Shown: positions 24,919 to 33,989 of the stretch, piece after piece
Layout of the letters: each line of letters begins with the position of its first letter
Position numbering within the stretch: the first letter of the stretch is position 1
NCBI GenBank assembly: GCA_000063525.1
Contig: CT978603.1
Coordinates: 925,105 to 989,104, forward strand
Source: Synechococcus sp. RCC307
Lineage (GTDB): Bacteria > Cyanobacteriota > Cyanobacteriia > PCC-6307 > Cyanobiaceae
Direction: 5' to 3'
Length of the DNA: 64,000 bases
Notes under the pieces: generated by a model
What the model saw: the letters and a program-made list of their open reading frames with translations, nothing else
Told to the model about the DNA's origin: nothing
Database searches by the model: none
Program-made: the position numbers and the translations under genes

Positions 24919-26610
24919 ATGCGCTCTCCTTTTCAAGTGCCACCTGAGGTGCGCGGCCGTCGGTCCAGCCGCCTGTGGCACAACACCTGGTTGAGTAACT
25001 GGCGCGGTGATGTCACCGGCGGATTAACAACGGCCGTGGTGGCCTTGCCGCTGGCCATGGCCTTTGGCGCTACCTCCGGCGCCGGTGCGATTGCGGGGCT
25101 ATGGGGTGCCATTGCCCTGGGCTTGATTGCAGCTCCATTGGGGGGCACCCCGGCCCAGGTTTCAGGTCCCACCGGTCCGATGACCGTGATCATGGCGGGC
25201 ATCATCGCCACGATGGTGCAGCGCTATGGCCCAGGCGCAGGCCTGGCGTTGGCCTTCACCGTGGCCCTGGTGGCCGGCCTGTTCCAGGTGATCTTCGGGT
25301 TGCTGCGCCTCGGCCAATACATCGTGCAGATGCCCTATTCGGTGATCTCCGGCTTCATGTCGGGCATCGGCGGGATTGTGCTGGTGCTGCAGCTGCCGGT
25401 GTTGATGGGGTTGGACCTTGGCGGCTCGGTGCCGGGGATCTTGAGCGGCCTCTGGCAGGAATTGCCGCAGTTCAACCCCTTTGCCCTGTTGATTGGTGCG
25501 CTCACCTTCGCGGTGGTGCGTCTCTACCCCAAGCGCTTCAACGCCGTGTTGCCCTCGCCGCTGGTGGCGCTGGTGGGGGTCACGGCTTTGAGCTTGCTAT
25601 TGCCCATCGATGCCCTGCCGCGCTTGGGCGAGATTCCCCAGGGATTCCCGCAGCTGCGCTGGCCGCAGTTGGCCTTGGGTGATCTGCGCATGCTGGGCGG
25701 TTATGCCCTCACCCTGGCGGTGTTGGGCTCGATCGATTCGCTGCTCACCTCGCTGGTAGCCGACAACATCACCCGCACCCAGCACAACTCTGATCGTGAG
25801 TTGATTGGTCAGGGCCTAGGGAATATGGGTGCTGCGCTGTTGGGAGGCCTGCCCGGCGCTGGCGCCACGATGCGCACCGTCACCAACGTGCAAGCCGGAG
25901 GTCGTACGCCGCTTTCGGGCGTGGTGCATTCGCTGGTGTTGCTGGTGGTCACCCTCGGTGCTGGCGGCTTGGCCTCAGTCATCCCAATGGCGGTGCTGGC
26001 CGGAATCCTGGTGAACGTTGGCATCGAGATCGTTGATTGGAATTTCCTGCGCCGCGCGCCCCGGCTATCGGCCCGTGCCACCGCCTTGATGTGGCTTGTG
26101 TTGCTCCTCACGATCTTCTGGGATCTGGTGACAGCGGTGGTGGTGGGAGTGTTTGTGGCCAATGTGCTCACCATCAAGGGCCTCACCACGGCGCTTGAGC
26201 GCAAGACCCAGCGTTTTGAGGGCGGCCACCGTTACGACAACCTCAACGATGAGGAGCAGGGGCTGTTGGAGCGGCTCGGCACTGATGTGGTGTTGCTCAG
26301 CCTGCAGGGGCCGTTGAGTTTTGGCGCGAGCCGCTACCTCACCCAATTGCTGAATGTGTCGGCGGCCTACCGCACGATCCTGTTGGACCTCAGCGCCGTG
26401 AGCTATTTGGGGGTGACGGCTTCCTTGGCGATTGATTCGCTCTGCCGTGATGCCGGCAAGCAGGGCCGGCAGGTGGTGATTGCTGTGGTCGACCCCCTGC
26501 AGCGGGAGCGGCTCAAGCGCTTGCAATTGGAGCGCTCCTGTCCGGTGCGTTTTTTGCGCGGCCGGCGTGAAGCCCTCGATCTGCTTTCGGCTGAAGCCGC
26601 TTCAGCTTGA
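24919..26610 (+). CDS. bicA: SulP-family anion transporter, BicA-like bicarbonate transporter
   Basis: From ATG 24919 the product has 563 residues: a polytopic core of about 10-14 helices (about 30-420) and a C-terminal cytosolic STAS domain (about 440-550). The N-terminal region GDVTGGLTTAVVALPLAMAF and GPTGPMTVIMAGIIA are typical SulP signatures and close in style to cyanobacterial BicA, a low-affinity sodium-dependent bicarbonate importer feeding the carbon-concentrating mechanism. Sulfate transport cannot be excluded from sequence alone. Confidence 0.85.
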   Translation: MRSPFQVPPEVRGRRSSRLWHNTWLSNWRGDVTGGLTTAVVALPLAMAFGATSGAGAIAGLWGAIALGLIAAPLGGTPAQVSGPTGPMTVIMAGIIATMVQRYGPGAGLALAFTVALVAGLFQVIFGLLRLGQYIVQMPYSVISGFMSGIGGIVLVLQLPVLMGLDLGGSVPGILSGLWQELPQFNPFALLIGALTFAVVRLYPKRFNAVLPSPLVALVGVTALSLLLPIDALPRLGEIPQGFPQLRWPQLALGDLRMLGGYALTLAVLGSIDSLLTSLVADNITRTQHNSDRELIGQGLGNMGAALLGGLPGAGATMRTVTNVQAGGRTPLSGVVHSLVLLVVTLGAGGLASVIPMAVLAGILVNVGIEIVDWNFLRRAPRLSARATALMWLVLLLTIFWDLVTAVVVGVFVANVLTIKGLTTALERKTQRFEGGHRYDNLNDEEQGLLERLGTDVVLLSLQGPLSFGASRYLTQLLNVSAAYRTILLDLSAVSYLGVTASLAIDSLCRDAGKQGRQVVIAVVDPLQRERLKRLQLERSCPVRFLRGRREALDLLSAEAASA

Positions 26611-26643
26611 GCTGCCAGGATCAAAGCAGATCGTTCTCCTGCC

Positions 26644-27126
26644 ATGAGCCTCGACGCTGACGCCAAGAAGGTGCTGCTGCGCAAGATCCCCCACGGCCTG
26701 TTCATCTGCGGCGTGGCCGAAGGCGATGTGGTCAATGGCTTTACGGCCAGCTGGGTCACCCAGGGCTCGTTTGAGCCGCCATTGGTGGTGATGGCGGTGC
26801 GGGCCGACAGCACCAGCAACGGCATGATCCAGCGCACGGGCAAGTTTTCGCTCAACGTGCTGGCGGCTGATCAAAAAGATCTGGCCGCTGTGTTCTTCAA
26901 GCCGCAACAAGGCGTTGGCGGACGCTTTGACGCTGCCCCCTACAAACTCGGCGAACACGGGTTGCCGATCCTGGATGACGGCTTGGGTGGGGTGGAGTGC
27001 GCCGTGGTCGGCCAGGTCGCCCATGGCGATCACACCGTGTTTGTCGGTGAGGTCAAGAGCGCTCAGCTGCACCGTGATGCCGCCGCCTTGGAGCTCAGCA
27101 GCACTGGCTGGAACTACGGCGGCTAA
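26644..27126 (+). CDS. Flavin reductase-like FMN-binding protein
   Basis: The 160-residue protein begins with a short helix, then PHGLFICGVAEGDVVNGFTA and a WVTQGSFEPPLVV block. This is the FMN-binding split-barrel pattern of the Flavin_Reduct family, in which N-G-F/M-T-A-S/W binds flavin. Such proteins reduce FMN with NAD(P)H or serve as flavoprotein partners. It lies 33 nt after bicA and overlaps the convergent GH57 gene by 4 nt. Confidence 0.85.
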   Translation: MSLDADAKKVLLRKIPHGLFICGVAEGDVVNGFTASWVTQGSFEPPLVVMAVRADSTSNGMIQRTGKFSLNVLAADQKDLAAVFFKPQQGVGGRFDAAPYKLGEHGLPILDDGLGGVECAVVGQVAHGDHTVFVGEVKSAQLHRDAAALELSSTGWNYGG

Positions 27127-28559
27127 GCCGCTGCATCAAGGCCCATCAAGGCTTCACCACGGGCAAAGATCGCTTGGGCGTAGTCGGTCCAGATGCCCTG
27201 GCCCCAATAGCGAAAGCAGCTGGTCTCTAGCAGCAACACATGCAGCAGCGCTTGGTGATAGCTGGGGCTGCTGCTGTTGAGCTCCCCGAAACGGCGATGG
27301 AATTGCGCGCTGAGCTGCTTCATCGGCTCCAGCACGTTGCTGTAGCCCTCCACCCAACTGATGCTGTTGGTCCAGGAGGCCCCCTCCATCGCAAAGTGGC
27401 TATCGCCGGCTTTCACTGCCGTGATGGCAGCGCTGACAGCATCAGCCCCACGGGCATCGCCCAGCTGCTCAAACAAGCGGGCTTGACCCACCGCCTGAAT
27501 GGCGGGGTAATCGGCAGGCTCAAGGCCTGAGGCCTCGACCCACTCGAGGTATTCGCTGCCATTGATGGCGGCCGTGTTTGGGCTGTCATCCCGCTGGCGG
27601 CGGTTGGCCTGCTCAAAGGCGGCGGGGAATTCGTTCATCATCACGCCACCGTTTTCGCCATCGGCGATTTGGGCCACCAGCGAGGGCAGCTGCTGCTGGC
27701 CAAATGACTGGCGGCCGAGGCTGAGGGCCTCGTAGTAGGGCTGCATCTGGCCCACCAATTTGGTGTCGGAGCCCTGGGTTTTGATCAAGGCGGGGATGCT
27801 GAGCTCTTCCCCCTGGCTGTTGCGCGCCACCAAGCGGTTGGGTCCATATTTCTGCCCGCCCGTGAGTGCCGTGCCATCGGGCTGCTCAACGCTGTGCTCC
27901 TGCACCAGCAGCCAGCGGTAGCCCGATTCGAGCAGGGCCTCGATGAGCGCGTAGAGGGTGTCGGGGTGATTGGGCAGATGCATCTCCGGCAGCGAAAAGC
28001 CCTTCACCCGGGCTAAGGCGTCTGCGCCGAATAGATCGAAGAACTGGTGCTGCCAAGCGCTGATTTGGAGATGTAAATCCGGGATTGGCGTCGATGGCGC
28101 GACGGCATGGCTCCAAAAGGTGCCCAGCCATTCGATATGCCGTTGCATCAGCGCATCGGTGGCCAAAAAATTGAGGGCAGCGCTGATGTCGCTGCGGCCC
28201 ATCTGACCAACGCCCCAGAGCAGGTTGCCGGAATAATCCAGCATCATTCGGGGGTTGCAGCCTTCGGCGATCAGTTGCGGCAGCAGATCGGCTAAGCGCC
28301 GGTAGCACTGGGCAAAGGGCTCGGCGTTGTGGTTGTCGCCCTCGCCTGGGTGCTCCGCCATGTATTGGAGATGGGAGATGAAGGCGCCATCGGGGCCAGC
28401 CGGCACCGTGGGCTGGTGCATGTGCAAGGCGCAACTAAATCCCGACTGGAGCTGACTCCAGTTGATATTGCTTTGCTCAAGCCAGAGATTGCCCTGTTGG
28501 TGCGTGGCCTGGTGGATCGCTGCTTCGTAGCCGCAGATCGGTGGATCGAAGCGTTGCAT
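27123..28559 (-). CDS. Glycoside hydrolase family 57-like protein
   Basis: From ATG 28559 the product has 478 residues; the open frame extends to a GTG at 28718 but that would overlap the divergent small gene. It contains the GH57 hallmark ALHMHQPTVP near residue 60 and further conserved-looking blocks (SLPEMHLPNHPDTL; GENGGVMMNEFPAAF). Family members are amylases, branching enzymes or related alpha-glucan enzymes acting in the cytosol. The exact activity is unclear; a role in glycogen metabolism is a guess. Confidence 0.82.
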   Translation of the reverse strand: MQRFDPPICGYEAAIHQATHQQGNLWLEQSNINWSQLQSGFSCALHMHQPTVPAGPDGAFISHLQYMAEHPGEGDNHNAEPFAQCYRRLADLLPQLIAEGCNPRMMLDYSGNLLWGVGQMGRSDISAALNFLATDALMQRHIEWLGTFWSHAVAPSTPIPDLHLQISAWQHQFFDLFGADALARVKGFSLPEMHLPNHPDTLYALIEALLESGYRWLLVQEHSVEQPDGTALTGGQKYGPNRLVARNSQGEELSIPALIKTQGSDTKLVGQMQPYYEALSLGRQSFGQQQLPSLVAQIADGENGGVMMNEFPAAFEQANRRQRDDSPNTAAINGSEYLEWVEASGLEPADYPAIQAVGQARLFEQLGDARGADAVSAAITAVKAGDSHFAMEGASWTNSISWVEGYSNVLEPMKQLSAQFHRRFGELNSSSPSYHQALLHVLLLETSCFRYWGQGIWTDYAQAIFARGEALMGLDAAA

Positions 28560-28635
28560 GTCAGGGGCCGAAAACAGCTGGGCTTGCCCCGTCGTAGCGG
28601 GCCCGGTAAACCCTCTGCAATGCGCCACCCTCGCC

Positions 28636-28803
28636 ATGGCTGAATTGATCCGTTTGAACACATTTCGCCAAGGCATCTCCCGCGCTGTGGAGATCCCGGT
28701 GGAAGACCTTGAGCGCACCCGAGAGGAGTTGATTGCTGAGGGTTGCCTGGTGTGGCCAGTGGCCGATCAGACCAGTCGCAGCATGAATCAACAGGCGGCA
28801 TGA
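28636..28803 (+). CDS. Small protein, 55 residues
   Basis: ATG 28636 opens MAELIRLNTFRQGISRAVEI followed by a helical VEDLERTREELIAEGC segment and a polar tail. It is divergent from the GH57 gene and 24 nt ahead of the ferredoxin-MBL gene, with which it could be cotranscribed. No family recognised. Confidence 0.55.
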   Translation: MAELIRLNTFRQGISRAVEIPVEDLERTREELIAEGCLVWPVADQTSRSMNQQAA

Positions 28804-28827
28804 GCCCAGCCTTGTCAGCATGGGTCC

Positions 28828-29700
28828 ATGGCCCGTGCTGTTGCTGACAACGTTTCAGGACCGTTTTTTGTCAATGAGCGCTGCATTGATTGCGGCACCT
28901 GCTGGACGTTTGACCCTGAGCACTACGGCGCCGCGGCTGAGACGGCTTGTGTGCATCGTCAACCGAGCGGAGCTGAGGCGCAGCGCCAAGCGCTTCTAGC
29001 TCTGCAAGCCTGTCCGGTTGCGGCGATTGAAACCAGCCCTGAGCTGCTGCGGCAAACCCCCGCAGATGGTTTTCCGGCGTTGATCACCACCGCCGGAGAT
29101 GCCGAGATCTTTTATTGCGGCTGGGCTTCGCGCAAAAGCTTTGGTGCCCGCAGTTGGTTGGTGAAGCGCCCTGCGGGGAATGTGTTGATCGATGTGCCCC
29201 GCTGGAGTGCCCCCTTGGCTCGCCGGCTTCAATCCATGGGGGGCGTGAGCGCGATGGTGTTGACCCACCGCGACGACGTGGCCGATCACCAGCGTTGGGT
29301 CCAGGCCTTGGGATGCCCGCGCTGGATTCATCAAGCTGATGGTGATGCGGCACCCGAGGCGGAGCATCAGCTCAACGGCAGCGATGCCGAAACCATTGCT
29401 CCTGGCCTGCAGTTGATTCCAACACCGGGGCACACGGCAGGTTCGCTCTGCGCCGTCTTGGGTGAGGCCCGCTGCGTGTTGTTTAGTGGTGATCACCTCT
29501 GGTGGAACGCCGAGCAGCAGGTGTTGGTGTGCTCCAAGCACTACTGCTGGTGGAATTTCGAGGAGCAAATCCGCTCGCTCAAAAAGCTGCAGGATCTTGA
29601 TGTGGCTTGGCTGCTGCCGGGCCATGGCCACCGCCATCGGTTTGCGCCAGGCCAGTGGCAGCAGGCGGTGCAGCAAACCCTGGCCTGGGTTCAACGCTGA
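28828..29700 (+). CDS. Fusion of a ferredoxin-like domain and an MBL-fold hydrolase
   Basis: The 290-residue protein has an N-terminal iron-sulfur domain (about 10-70) with C-I-D-C-G-T-C and a later A-C-P-V, a single-cluster ferredoxin pattern. An MBL-fold domain (about 85-285) follows with THRDDVADH, PGHTAGS, FSGDHLWW and PGHGHRH metal ligands. Similar fusions are known in cyanobacteria and plants. The MBL part probably binds two metals and hydrolyses a thioester or similar, while the cluster suggests redox control. The substrate is unknown. The 3' end overlaps the convergent DUF924 gene. Confidence 0.85.
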   Translation: MARAVADNVSGPFFVNERCIDCGTCWTFDPEHYGAAAETACVHRQPSGAEAQRQALLALQACPVAAIETSPELLRQTPADGFPALITTAGDAEIFYCGWASRKSFGARSWLVKRPAGNVLIDVPRWSAPLARRLQSMGGVSAMVLTHRDDVADHQRWVQALGCPRWIHQADGDAAPEAEHQLNGSDAETIAPGLQLIPTPGHTAGSLCAVLGEARCVLFSGDHLWWNAEQQVLVCSKHYCWWNFEEQIRSLKKLQDLDVAWLLPGHGHRHRFAPGQWQQAVQQTLAWVQR

Positions 29701-30203
29701 CGCCGGCGCCGGTAGTGCCCATGGCGCTGCAACTCCATCAAGTTGGCCCTGGCCACATCAGCGGTGCCGCTATCGGCGAAGCGCTCCAGTAACGGGATTG
29801 CTTGCTCCACAACAGCCGCGTTCTCGCTGTGCAGCATCGGCATCAACCAAAACTGACGCCGCACTCGCTGCGGTTCGGCTTTGATCCAACCGTTGGCGAG
29901 TGCTCGCTGGCTGAGCGCCAGAGCGTGGACATCGCCGCTGTAGGCCTGGGGCTTGCCGCGATACACCTGCCGCGTGAATTGATCGAGCAGCAACACCAAG
30001 GCCAGGGCTTGATCGCTCTCTTGCTCCCAACTCGCCAGCTGGCCTGCAAGGGCTGATGCCACCAGGACGCCAAAGCGCGCTCTGATCAAGGCATCAAAGG
30101 CATCACGCTGGCGAAACCACTGCCAGGGACGGCAGTCTTCAAACCAGAAGTGCAGAACAGCCTTTGCCCCGATGGGGTCGGTGTTGGTTTGTGGATGTAG
30201 CAA
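29691..30203 (-). CDS. DUF924 family protein
   Basis: The 170-residue protein starts at TTG 30203 and has the family marks LHFWFEDCRPWQWF, LLLDQFTRQVYRG and a following D-x2-A-L. DUF924 proteins are helical, TPR-like and widespread; no biochemical role is established. It is convergent with the ferredoxin-MBL gene (10-nt overlap). Confidence 0.85.
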   Translation of the reverse strand: MLHPQTNTDPIGAKAVLHFWFEDCRPWQWFRQRDAFDALIRARFGVLVASALAGQLASWEQESDQALALVLLLDQFTRQVYRGKPQAYSGDVHALALSQRALANGWIKAEPQRVRRQFWLMPMLHSENAAVVEQAIPLLERFADSGTADVARANLMELQRHGHYRRRRQR

Positions 30204-30254
30204 CCGCGCCAGGGCAACTTTTTCGTTAGAAGACAGCTAATTAGCGGTAACACC

Positions 30255-30377
30255 ATGACAGTTGAGCAGGGCTTACTCGTCTTTTTGGCCACTGGCGCAG
30301 CCTTAACCACCCTGATAGCCCGCAGTTGGGCGATGCGATTCGCCTCTCAACAACAGGTGAGCGATCAAGCGTCCTGA
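30255..30377 (+). CDS. Small membrane protein, 40 residues
   Basis: ATG 30255 opens MTVEQGLLVFLATGAALTTL, one membrane helix, then a basic-polar tail (RSWAMRFASQQQ). Divergent from the DUF924 gene. No family recognised. Confidence 0.5.
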   Translation: MTVEQGLLVFLATGAALTTLIARSWAMRFASQQQVSDQAS

Positions 30378-30885
30378 TCGTTTCTGGATTGATCGGGGCA
30401 ATGCTGGGGTCCATGGCGCACATCACCGCAATGATCCGGAGTTGATCGGTGGTCGAGAGTTCGCCATTGTTCTCCCACTTCATGCAGCGAGGAAAATTGC
30501 TCAATTTCGCCTTGACGATCGTGAGCTTCTTTCCCCGTGCATGCCGGCGGGCATTCAAAGGGTGTGGATCAGCAGCAGGCCAATCAGGCGAAACACGCAG
30601 TGCGTGAAGCGAGCGCGGTCTTCAACCTGCTCTTCCAGGATCAAAAAGCTCAGCTCGTCATTCCTTGGAAGCTTTTACTCAACTGTTCAAGAGCTTCATC
30701 GCCGGTTGGCTGGTGCTGCGTTTGTAAATGCATGTCACCTTCAGGGGGCAGGCCAAGGCATGGATTGGAGGGTGTTTGCCATCGGTGATCACAGAACCGA
30801 TGCTTTCGGAAAATGCAAAGTCGAGCGTCATGGCAATGGTGCCTGCCGGATGCTCCAAACCTAGAAATCCTCTGGCAGCGGTCAA

Positions 30886-30903
30886 TACCCCTAAATGGGG
30901 GTA
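30886..30903. promoter_or_regulatory. G-tract palindrome TACCCC-N5-GGGGGTA, operator-like
   Basis: TACCCCTAAATGGGGGTA is a near-perfect inverted repeat. Similar sites occur at 45054-45071 and 45185-45199. The form resembles CsoR/RcnR-type metal sensor operators, an inference only. A terminator follows 84 nt later. Confidence 0.45.
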
Positions 30904-30986
30904 GTGGGGTGCCCCATCGTTGTTTGAGTGTTGTGTGGCGTTCAGACGAACGCAGTCAACGCTCGATGGCGTGTATGGATTCATTG

Positions 30987-31012
30987 GCCCCCAACGGTTT
31001 GGGGGCTTTTTT
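30987..31012 (+). terminator. Intrinsic terminator
   Basis: GCCCCCAA pairs with TTGGGGGC around a 4-nt loop and is followed by T6. Confidence 0.85.
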
Positions 31013-31172
31013 GTCATGCATCAACGGGTGTTGTTGCTGACAGCCATGGCCTATTGAGACTGCTGATCACATCAAATCCGCGTGAATCATTACAGAGTGT
31101 TTTCGTTCCACTTCCCTTGGCGCTCAGGTCGATGGTCGGGCGTAGACCAATTGCATCGTCGAGGGAAAAGAG

Positions 31173-31388
31173 ATGGTTGTTGATCAATCTGATGTTCCGC
31201 TTGGTCAAGCTGAGGAGCATCAAGCGCAATCTGAGCCGCTACAGATGCCCTATGAGCATGGTTGCGTGATTGTGCGGGAACATGCCAACACGTTTCGCGT
31301 CAGGCATCAGCGCTTTCCAGGGCGTCATTGGGAAACCAATGACCTCAATACGGCACGCATGATTTGTGATGAATTGAATTGCGAATAG
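31173..31388 (+). CDS. Small protein of unknown function
   Basis: ATG 31173 follows GGGAAAAGAG and opens a 71-residue protein with a polar N-terminal third and an ordered C-terminal part (HGCVIVREHANTFRVRHQRF, then a WETNDLNTARMICDELNCE end). The latter looks like a small alpha/beta domain. No family recognised. Confidence 0.55.
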   Translation: MVVDQSDVPLGQAEEHQAQSEPLQMPYEHGCVIVREHANTFRVRHQRFPGRHWETNDLNTARMICDELNCE

Positions 31389-31440
31389 ACCTCAGTTGAG
31401 GGCTTGCGCTGCCGATCTCGATCCATTGATTCGGGGTTTT

Positions 31441-31851
31441 ATGACACTTATCCAGTGCTTCTATGCTGGCAATCTCCACTGCCGAGCCAAGCATCTTCCA
31501 TCGGCTTCCATCATCAATACTGATGCGCCGCCTGATCATGATGGAAACGGCGAAGGCTTTGCCCCGACAGACCTTCTTGCCAGTTCTTTGGGTACTTGCA
31601 TCCTCACGGTGATGGGGATCCATTCGCGCCGAAAGGGCTGGGACCTGGGCCGGGCCCATGCATTGGTTCGCAAAACGATGAGCGCAGAGCAACCCAGGAA
31701 AATTGAGAGCCTCGATGTGGATGTTCACTTGCCACCTGGCTTGACTGCTGAGCAAATCGTGTTTTTGAAACAGGCTGCTCAGGATTGTCCGGTGATGAGG
31801 AGTTTGTCAGATGACCTTGTGGTTCATCTCAAATGGATTGTGGAGGTCTAG
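31441..31851 (+). CDS. OsmC/Ohr-family peroxiredoxin-like protein
   Basis: From ATG 31441 the 136-residue product shows the OsmC pattern: a TDAPPDHDG start, FAPTDLLASSLGTC with the first redox Cys, and QDCPVMRSL with the second. OsmC proteins reduce organic hydroperoxides using paired Cys. Length is normal. An earlier in-frame start at 31396 is unlikely. The next gene follows after a good ribosome site. Confidence 0.88.
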   Translation: MTLIQCFYAGNLHCRAKHLPSASIINTDAPPDHDGNGEGFAPTDLLASSLGTCILTVMGIHSRRKGWDLGRAHALVRKTMSAEQPRKIESLDVDVHLPPGLTAEQIVFLKQAAQDCPVMRSLSDDLVVHLKWIVEV

Positions 31852-31884
31852 AAGTTTCCCCATCGTTTGTGAAAAGGAGGATGT

Positions 31885-32415
31885 ATGCGTCTGATATTTA
31901 TTCCAATTCATGTGTTTCGTGAAACACCAGCTGTCACTTTCTTTGATGCCAGTGTTGAAGGCAGTAATGGCACCGATGTGGTCGCTCACCACGGTGCTGC
32001 TATTTCGCCACCCGATGATCTCAATGGCGAACAATATTATGTTCATCAACACCAGATTGATCACAACCTGGTCTTAGAGGGTGGTCGTATCTACACCCTG
32101 CTCAATCCTCAATGGGACCAGCCGCACCATGTCATTCATTTGATTCGAGCCATGGGGGCGCTGCAAATCCCGATTGGCACGTTCCATCGCTCGGTGTCCG
32201 CTGAAAGCGGCAGCGTGGTGCTGAACCAATCCATTCGTGATCAGGCGTAAGATTTCGCCACGGAGTTCATTCCGGTCTCCTTGCATGGGAACCGCGCACT
32301 TCAAGCGGCCCGCGCCCAGACGCCCTGGGTGTGGACGTTTCGCGATGGCCACATCTGCCGTTCTCTCGGCCTTGAGGGGGGTGTGGGTGCCAGCTGCTTG
32401 CCGGTGACGGTTTGA
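31885..32415 (+). pseudogene. Cupin-like protein gene interrupted by an in-frame TAA
   Basis: A ribosome site AAAGGAGG precedes ATG 31885, which opens 121 codons with a cupin-like core (HQHQIDHNLVLEGGRIY and GTFHRSVSAESGSVV). Codon 122 is TAA (32248-32250). The same frame then continues for 54 protein-like codons (for example TPWVWTFRDGHICRSLGLEG) to a TGA at 32413-32415. The natural protein was probably about 176 residues. It is a recent nonsense mutation, a sequencing error or recoding. His spacing suggests a metal site. Function unknown. Confidence 0.65.
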
Positions 32416-32513
32416 GTGGTTCCAGCTGGTCATCCCGCTGATCTTGAAATGCTTCGGGGGGTTTTATTCCGCCCCCTGACGACTCTGGATACTGTCGCGC
32501 TGAGGGCTCCGTT

Positions 32514-33311
32514 GTGTTGCCTCCAGCTGCTTGGAAAGCCATGGGATTTCGCTATCTCGATCAGATCGCCAGCCGTCAGCACATTCAGCAGTTTCTTGAG
32601 CTCGCTGATTTGGCTGCCGGTGGCGGCGATTCAGCTGAAAACGTTTTTCGGCTGTCGCACCGCCTGCGCGACTCCAAGCCGATGCGCTTGTGTGAGCGCG
32701 TCTTGCAGCGTGACCCGGCGTCTGCTGCCTTGATTGCTGAGCGCCGTTTGGTGGGCCCCTATGACCTCGATGCCCTCAAGGCCTGCCCCAAAGGCAGCTT
32801 GGGCCACACCTATGCGGTGGTGATGGAAACCATCGGCTACGACATCAACTTTTTCCCCGATCCGGCCTATTTCGCCAACCTGGAAACCGACGCCGACTAC
32901 ATCAACTACCGGGTGTACGCGACCCACGACATCCACCACATCCTCAGCGGCTTCAGCCTCGACAATTTTGGCGAAACCGGAGTGATCAGCATCAGCGTTG
33001 GCCAGTTCAACCACCCGGGCTTGGGGTTTGTTGATTTGATTGATCTGCTGCTTCAGTTCCTGCTTAATGAAACGCCTTTCGATGAGGCCACCAGTGCCAA
33101 GCAGCAGGCCCATACAGCTGGTTATGTGTTCCACATGATTGGCCATGGACTGGAGATGGCGGCCCAGGCCAAGCCGCTGTTCCCGGTGCTATGGGAGGAG
33201 CGCTTTGAGCAGGATCTCGAGGACCTGCGCAACGAGCTCGGGATTCAGGCGGTGCGTGAAGGGGCGTTTAGCTGGTATTCCAACCAAGAGATTGCAGCCG
33301 CTCTAGGCTGA
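32514..33311 (+). CDS. Coq4-family protein
   Basis: The 265-residue protein begins at GTG 32514 (or ATG 32541) and carries the Coq4 region GSLGHTYAVVMETIGYDINF followed by THDIHHILSGF. Its H-D-x2-H binds zinc in the eukaryotic family, where Coq4 supports ubiquinone synthesis. Cyanobacteria make plastoquinone instead, so the role here may be in quinone or another lipid pathway; that is inference. No other quinone gene is nearby. Confidence 0.82.
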   Translation: MLPPAAWKAMGFRYLDQIASRQHIQQFLELADLAAGGGDSAENVFRLSHRLRDSKPMRLCERVLQRDPASAALIAERRLVGPYDLDALKACPKGSLGHTYAVVMETIGYDINFFPDPAYFANLETDADYINYRVYATHDIHHILSGFSLDNFGETGVISISVGQFNHPGLGFVDLIDLLLQFLLNETPFDEATSAKQQAHTAGYVFHMIGHGLEMAAQAKPLFPVLWEERFEQDLEDLRNELGIQAVREGAFSWYSNQEIAAALG

Positions 33312-33403
33312 TCCCAGTAACTGCTTAGACCGTTCTCAGCTCATTTGGATTGACTTCGATCAACCCAAAAACCTTGGATCAAACCAAGAGAGGAGGGAGA
33401 GAG

Positions 33404-33574
33404 ATGAATCGCGAGGCTGTGATCGAATTTGTGCTCGAGCACTACAAGGCTGAAAACCATGGCCGCGTCGACTACGACGAATGCTTTGGTGATCACCTGG
33501 AGTGTTTGTCTGACGACAGTCTGTTGGCTTGCTTGGCTTGGTACGAAGGGGAGGACTGGCTGGATCAGGTCTGA
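33404..33574 (+). CDS. Small acidic protein, 56 residues
   Basis: ATG 33404 is preceded by the strong site GAGGAGGGAGAG. The product begins MNREAVIEFVLEHYKAENHG and ends in an acidic Trp/Leu-rich tail (SLLACLAWYEGEDWLDQV). It looks like a compact helical protein. No family recognised. Confidence 0.65.
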   Translation: MNREAVIEFVLEHYKAENHGRVDYDECFGDHLECLSDDSLLACLAWYEGEDWLDQV

Positions 33575-33622
33575 AGCCCAGGCTCGCAGAGCTGCTAGGC
33601 CTAGGGCTGGTGTGGTGTTTTG

Positions 33623-33955
33623 ATGCTTCCTGCTTGGTCTTTGCTGCTCCTGGCGATTGCCGCTGAGGTGATCGGCACCTCGTGCCTGAAGCTCTCCGAT
33701 GGTTTCAGCCGATTGTGGCCATCTGTTGTGGTGTTGCTGGCCTACAGCACGTCGATGCTGTTGCTATCGCGGGTGGTGCAGACCATTCCCTTAGGCATCA
33801 CCTATGCCCTGTGGAGCGGCATCGGAATTGTGGCCATCGTGCTAGTCGGCGTGTTCGTCTACAGGCAAGTTCCAACCCCAACCCAGTTGTCAGGCATGGC
33901 ATTGATCACAGCAGGGGTGGTGATGGTGAATATCACAGGCCAGCTCAAGGGCTGA
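33623..33955 (+). CDS. Small multidrug resistance (SMR) family transporter
   Basis: The 110-residue, four-helix protein has the SMR hallmarks: a Glu in the first helix (LAIAAEVIGTSCLKLS), Y-A-L-W-S-G-I-G in the third helix (ITYALWSGIGIV) and a final ITAGVVMVN. SMR proteins export cationic toxicants or guanidinium using proton exchange, as antiparallel dimers. Length is normal; substrate not deducible. Confidence 0.88.
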   Translation: MLPAWSLLLLAIAAEVIGTSCLKLSDGFSRLWPSVVVLLAYSTSMLLLSRVVQTIPLGITYALWSGIGIVAIVLVGVFVYRQVPTPTQLSGMALITAGVVMVNITGQLKG

Positions 33956-33989
33956 GGTTTTGTACAATTGCTCGTGAAACATGTAGCTT

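Larger units (their letters stand above)
30378..31172. other. Long gene-poor stretch with a candidate small RNA
   Basis: No convincing protein gene appears in about 800 nt. It holds a G-tract palindrome (30886-30903) and a strong plus-strand terminator (30987-31012), together suggesting a roughly 100-nt transcript. A minus frame ending MKLLNS (from 30831) is possible but unsupported. Confidence 0.4.
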
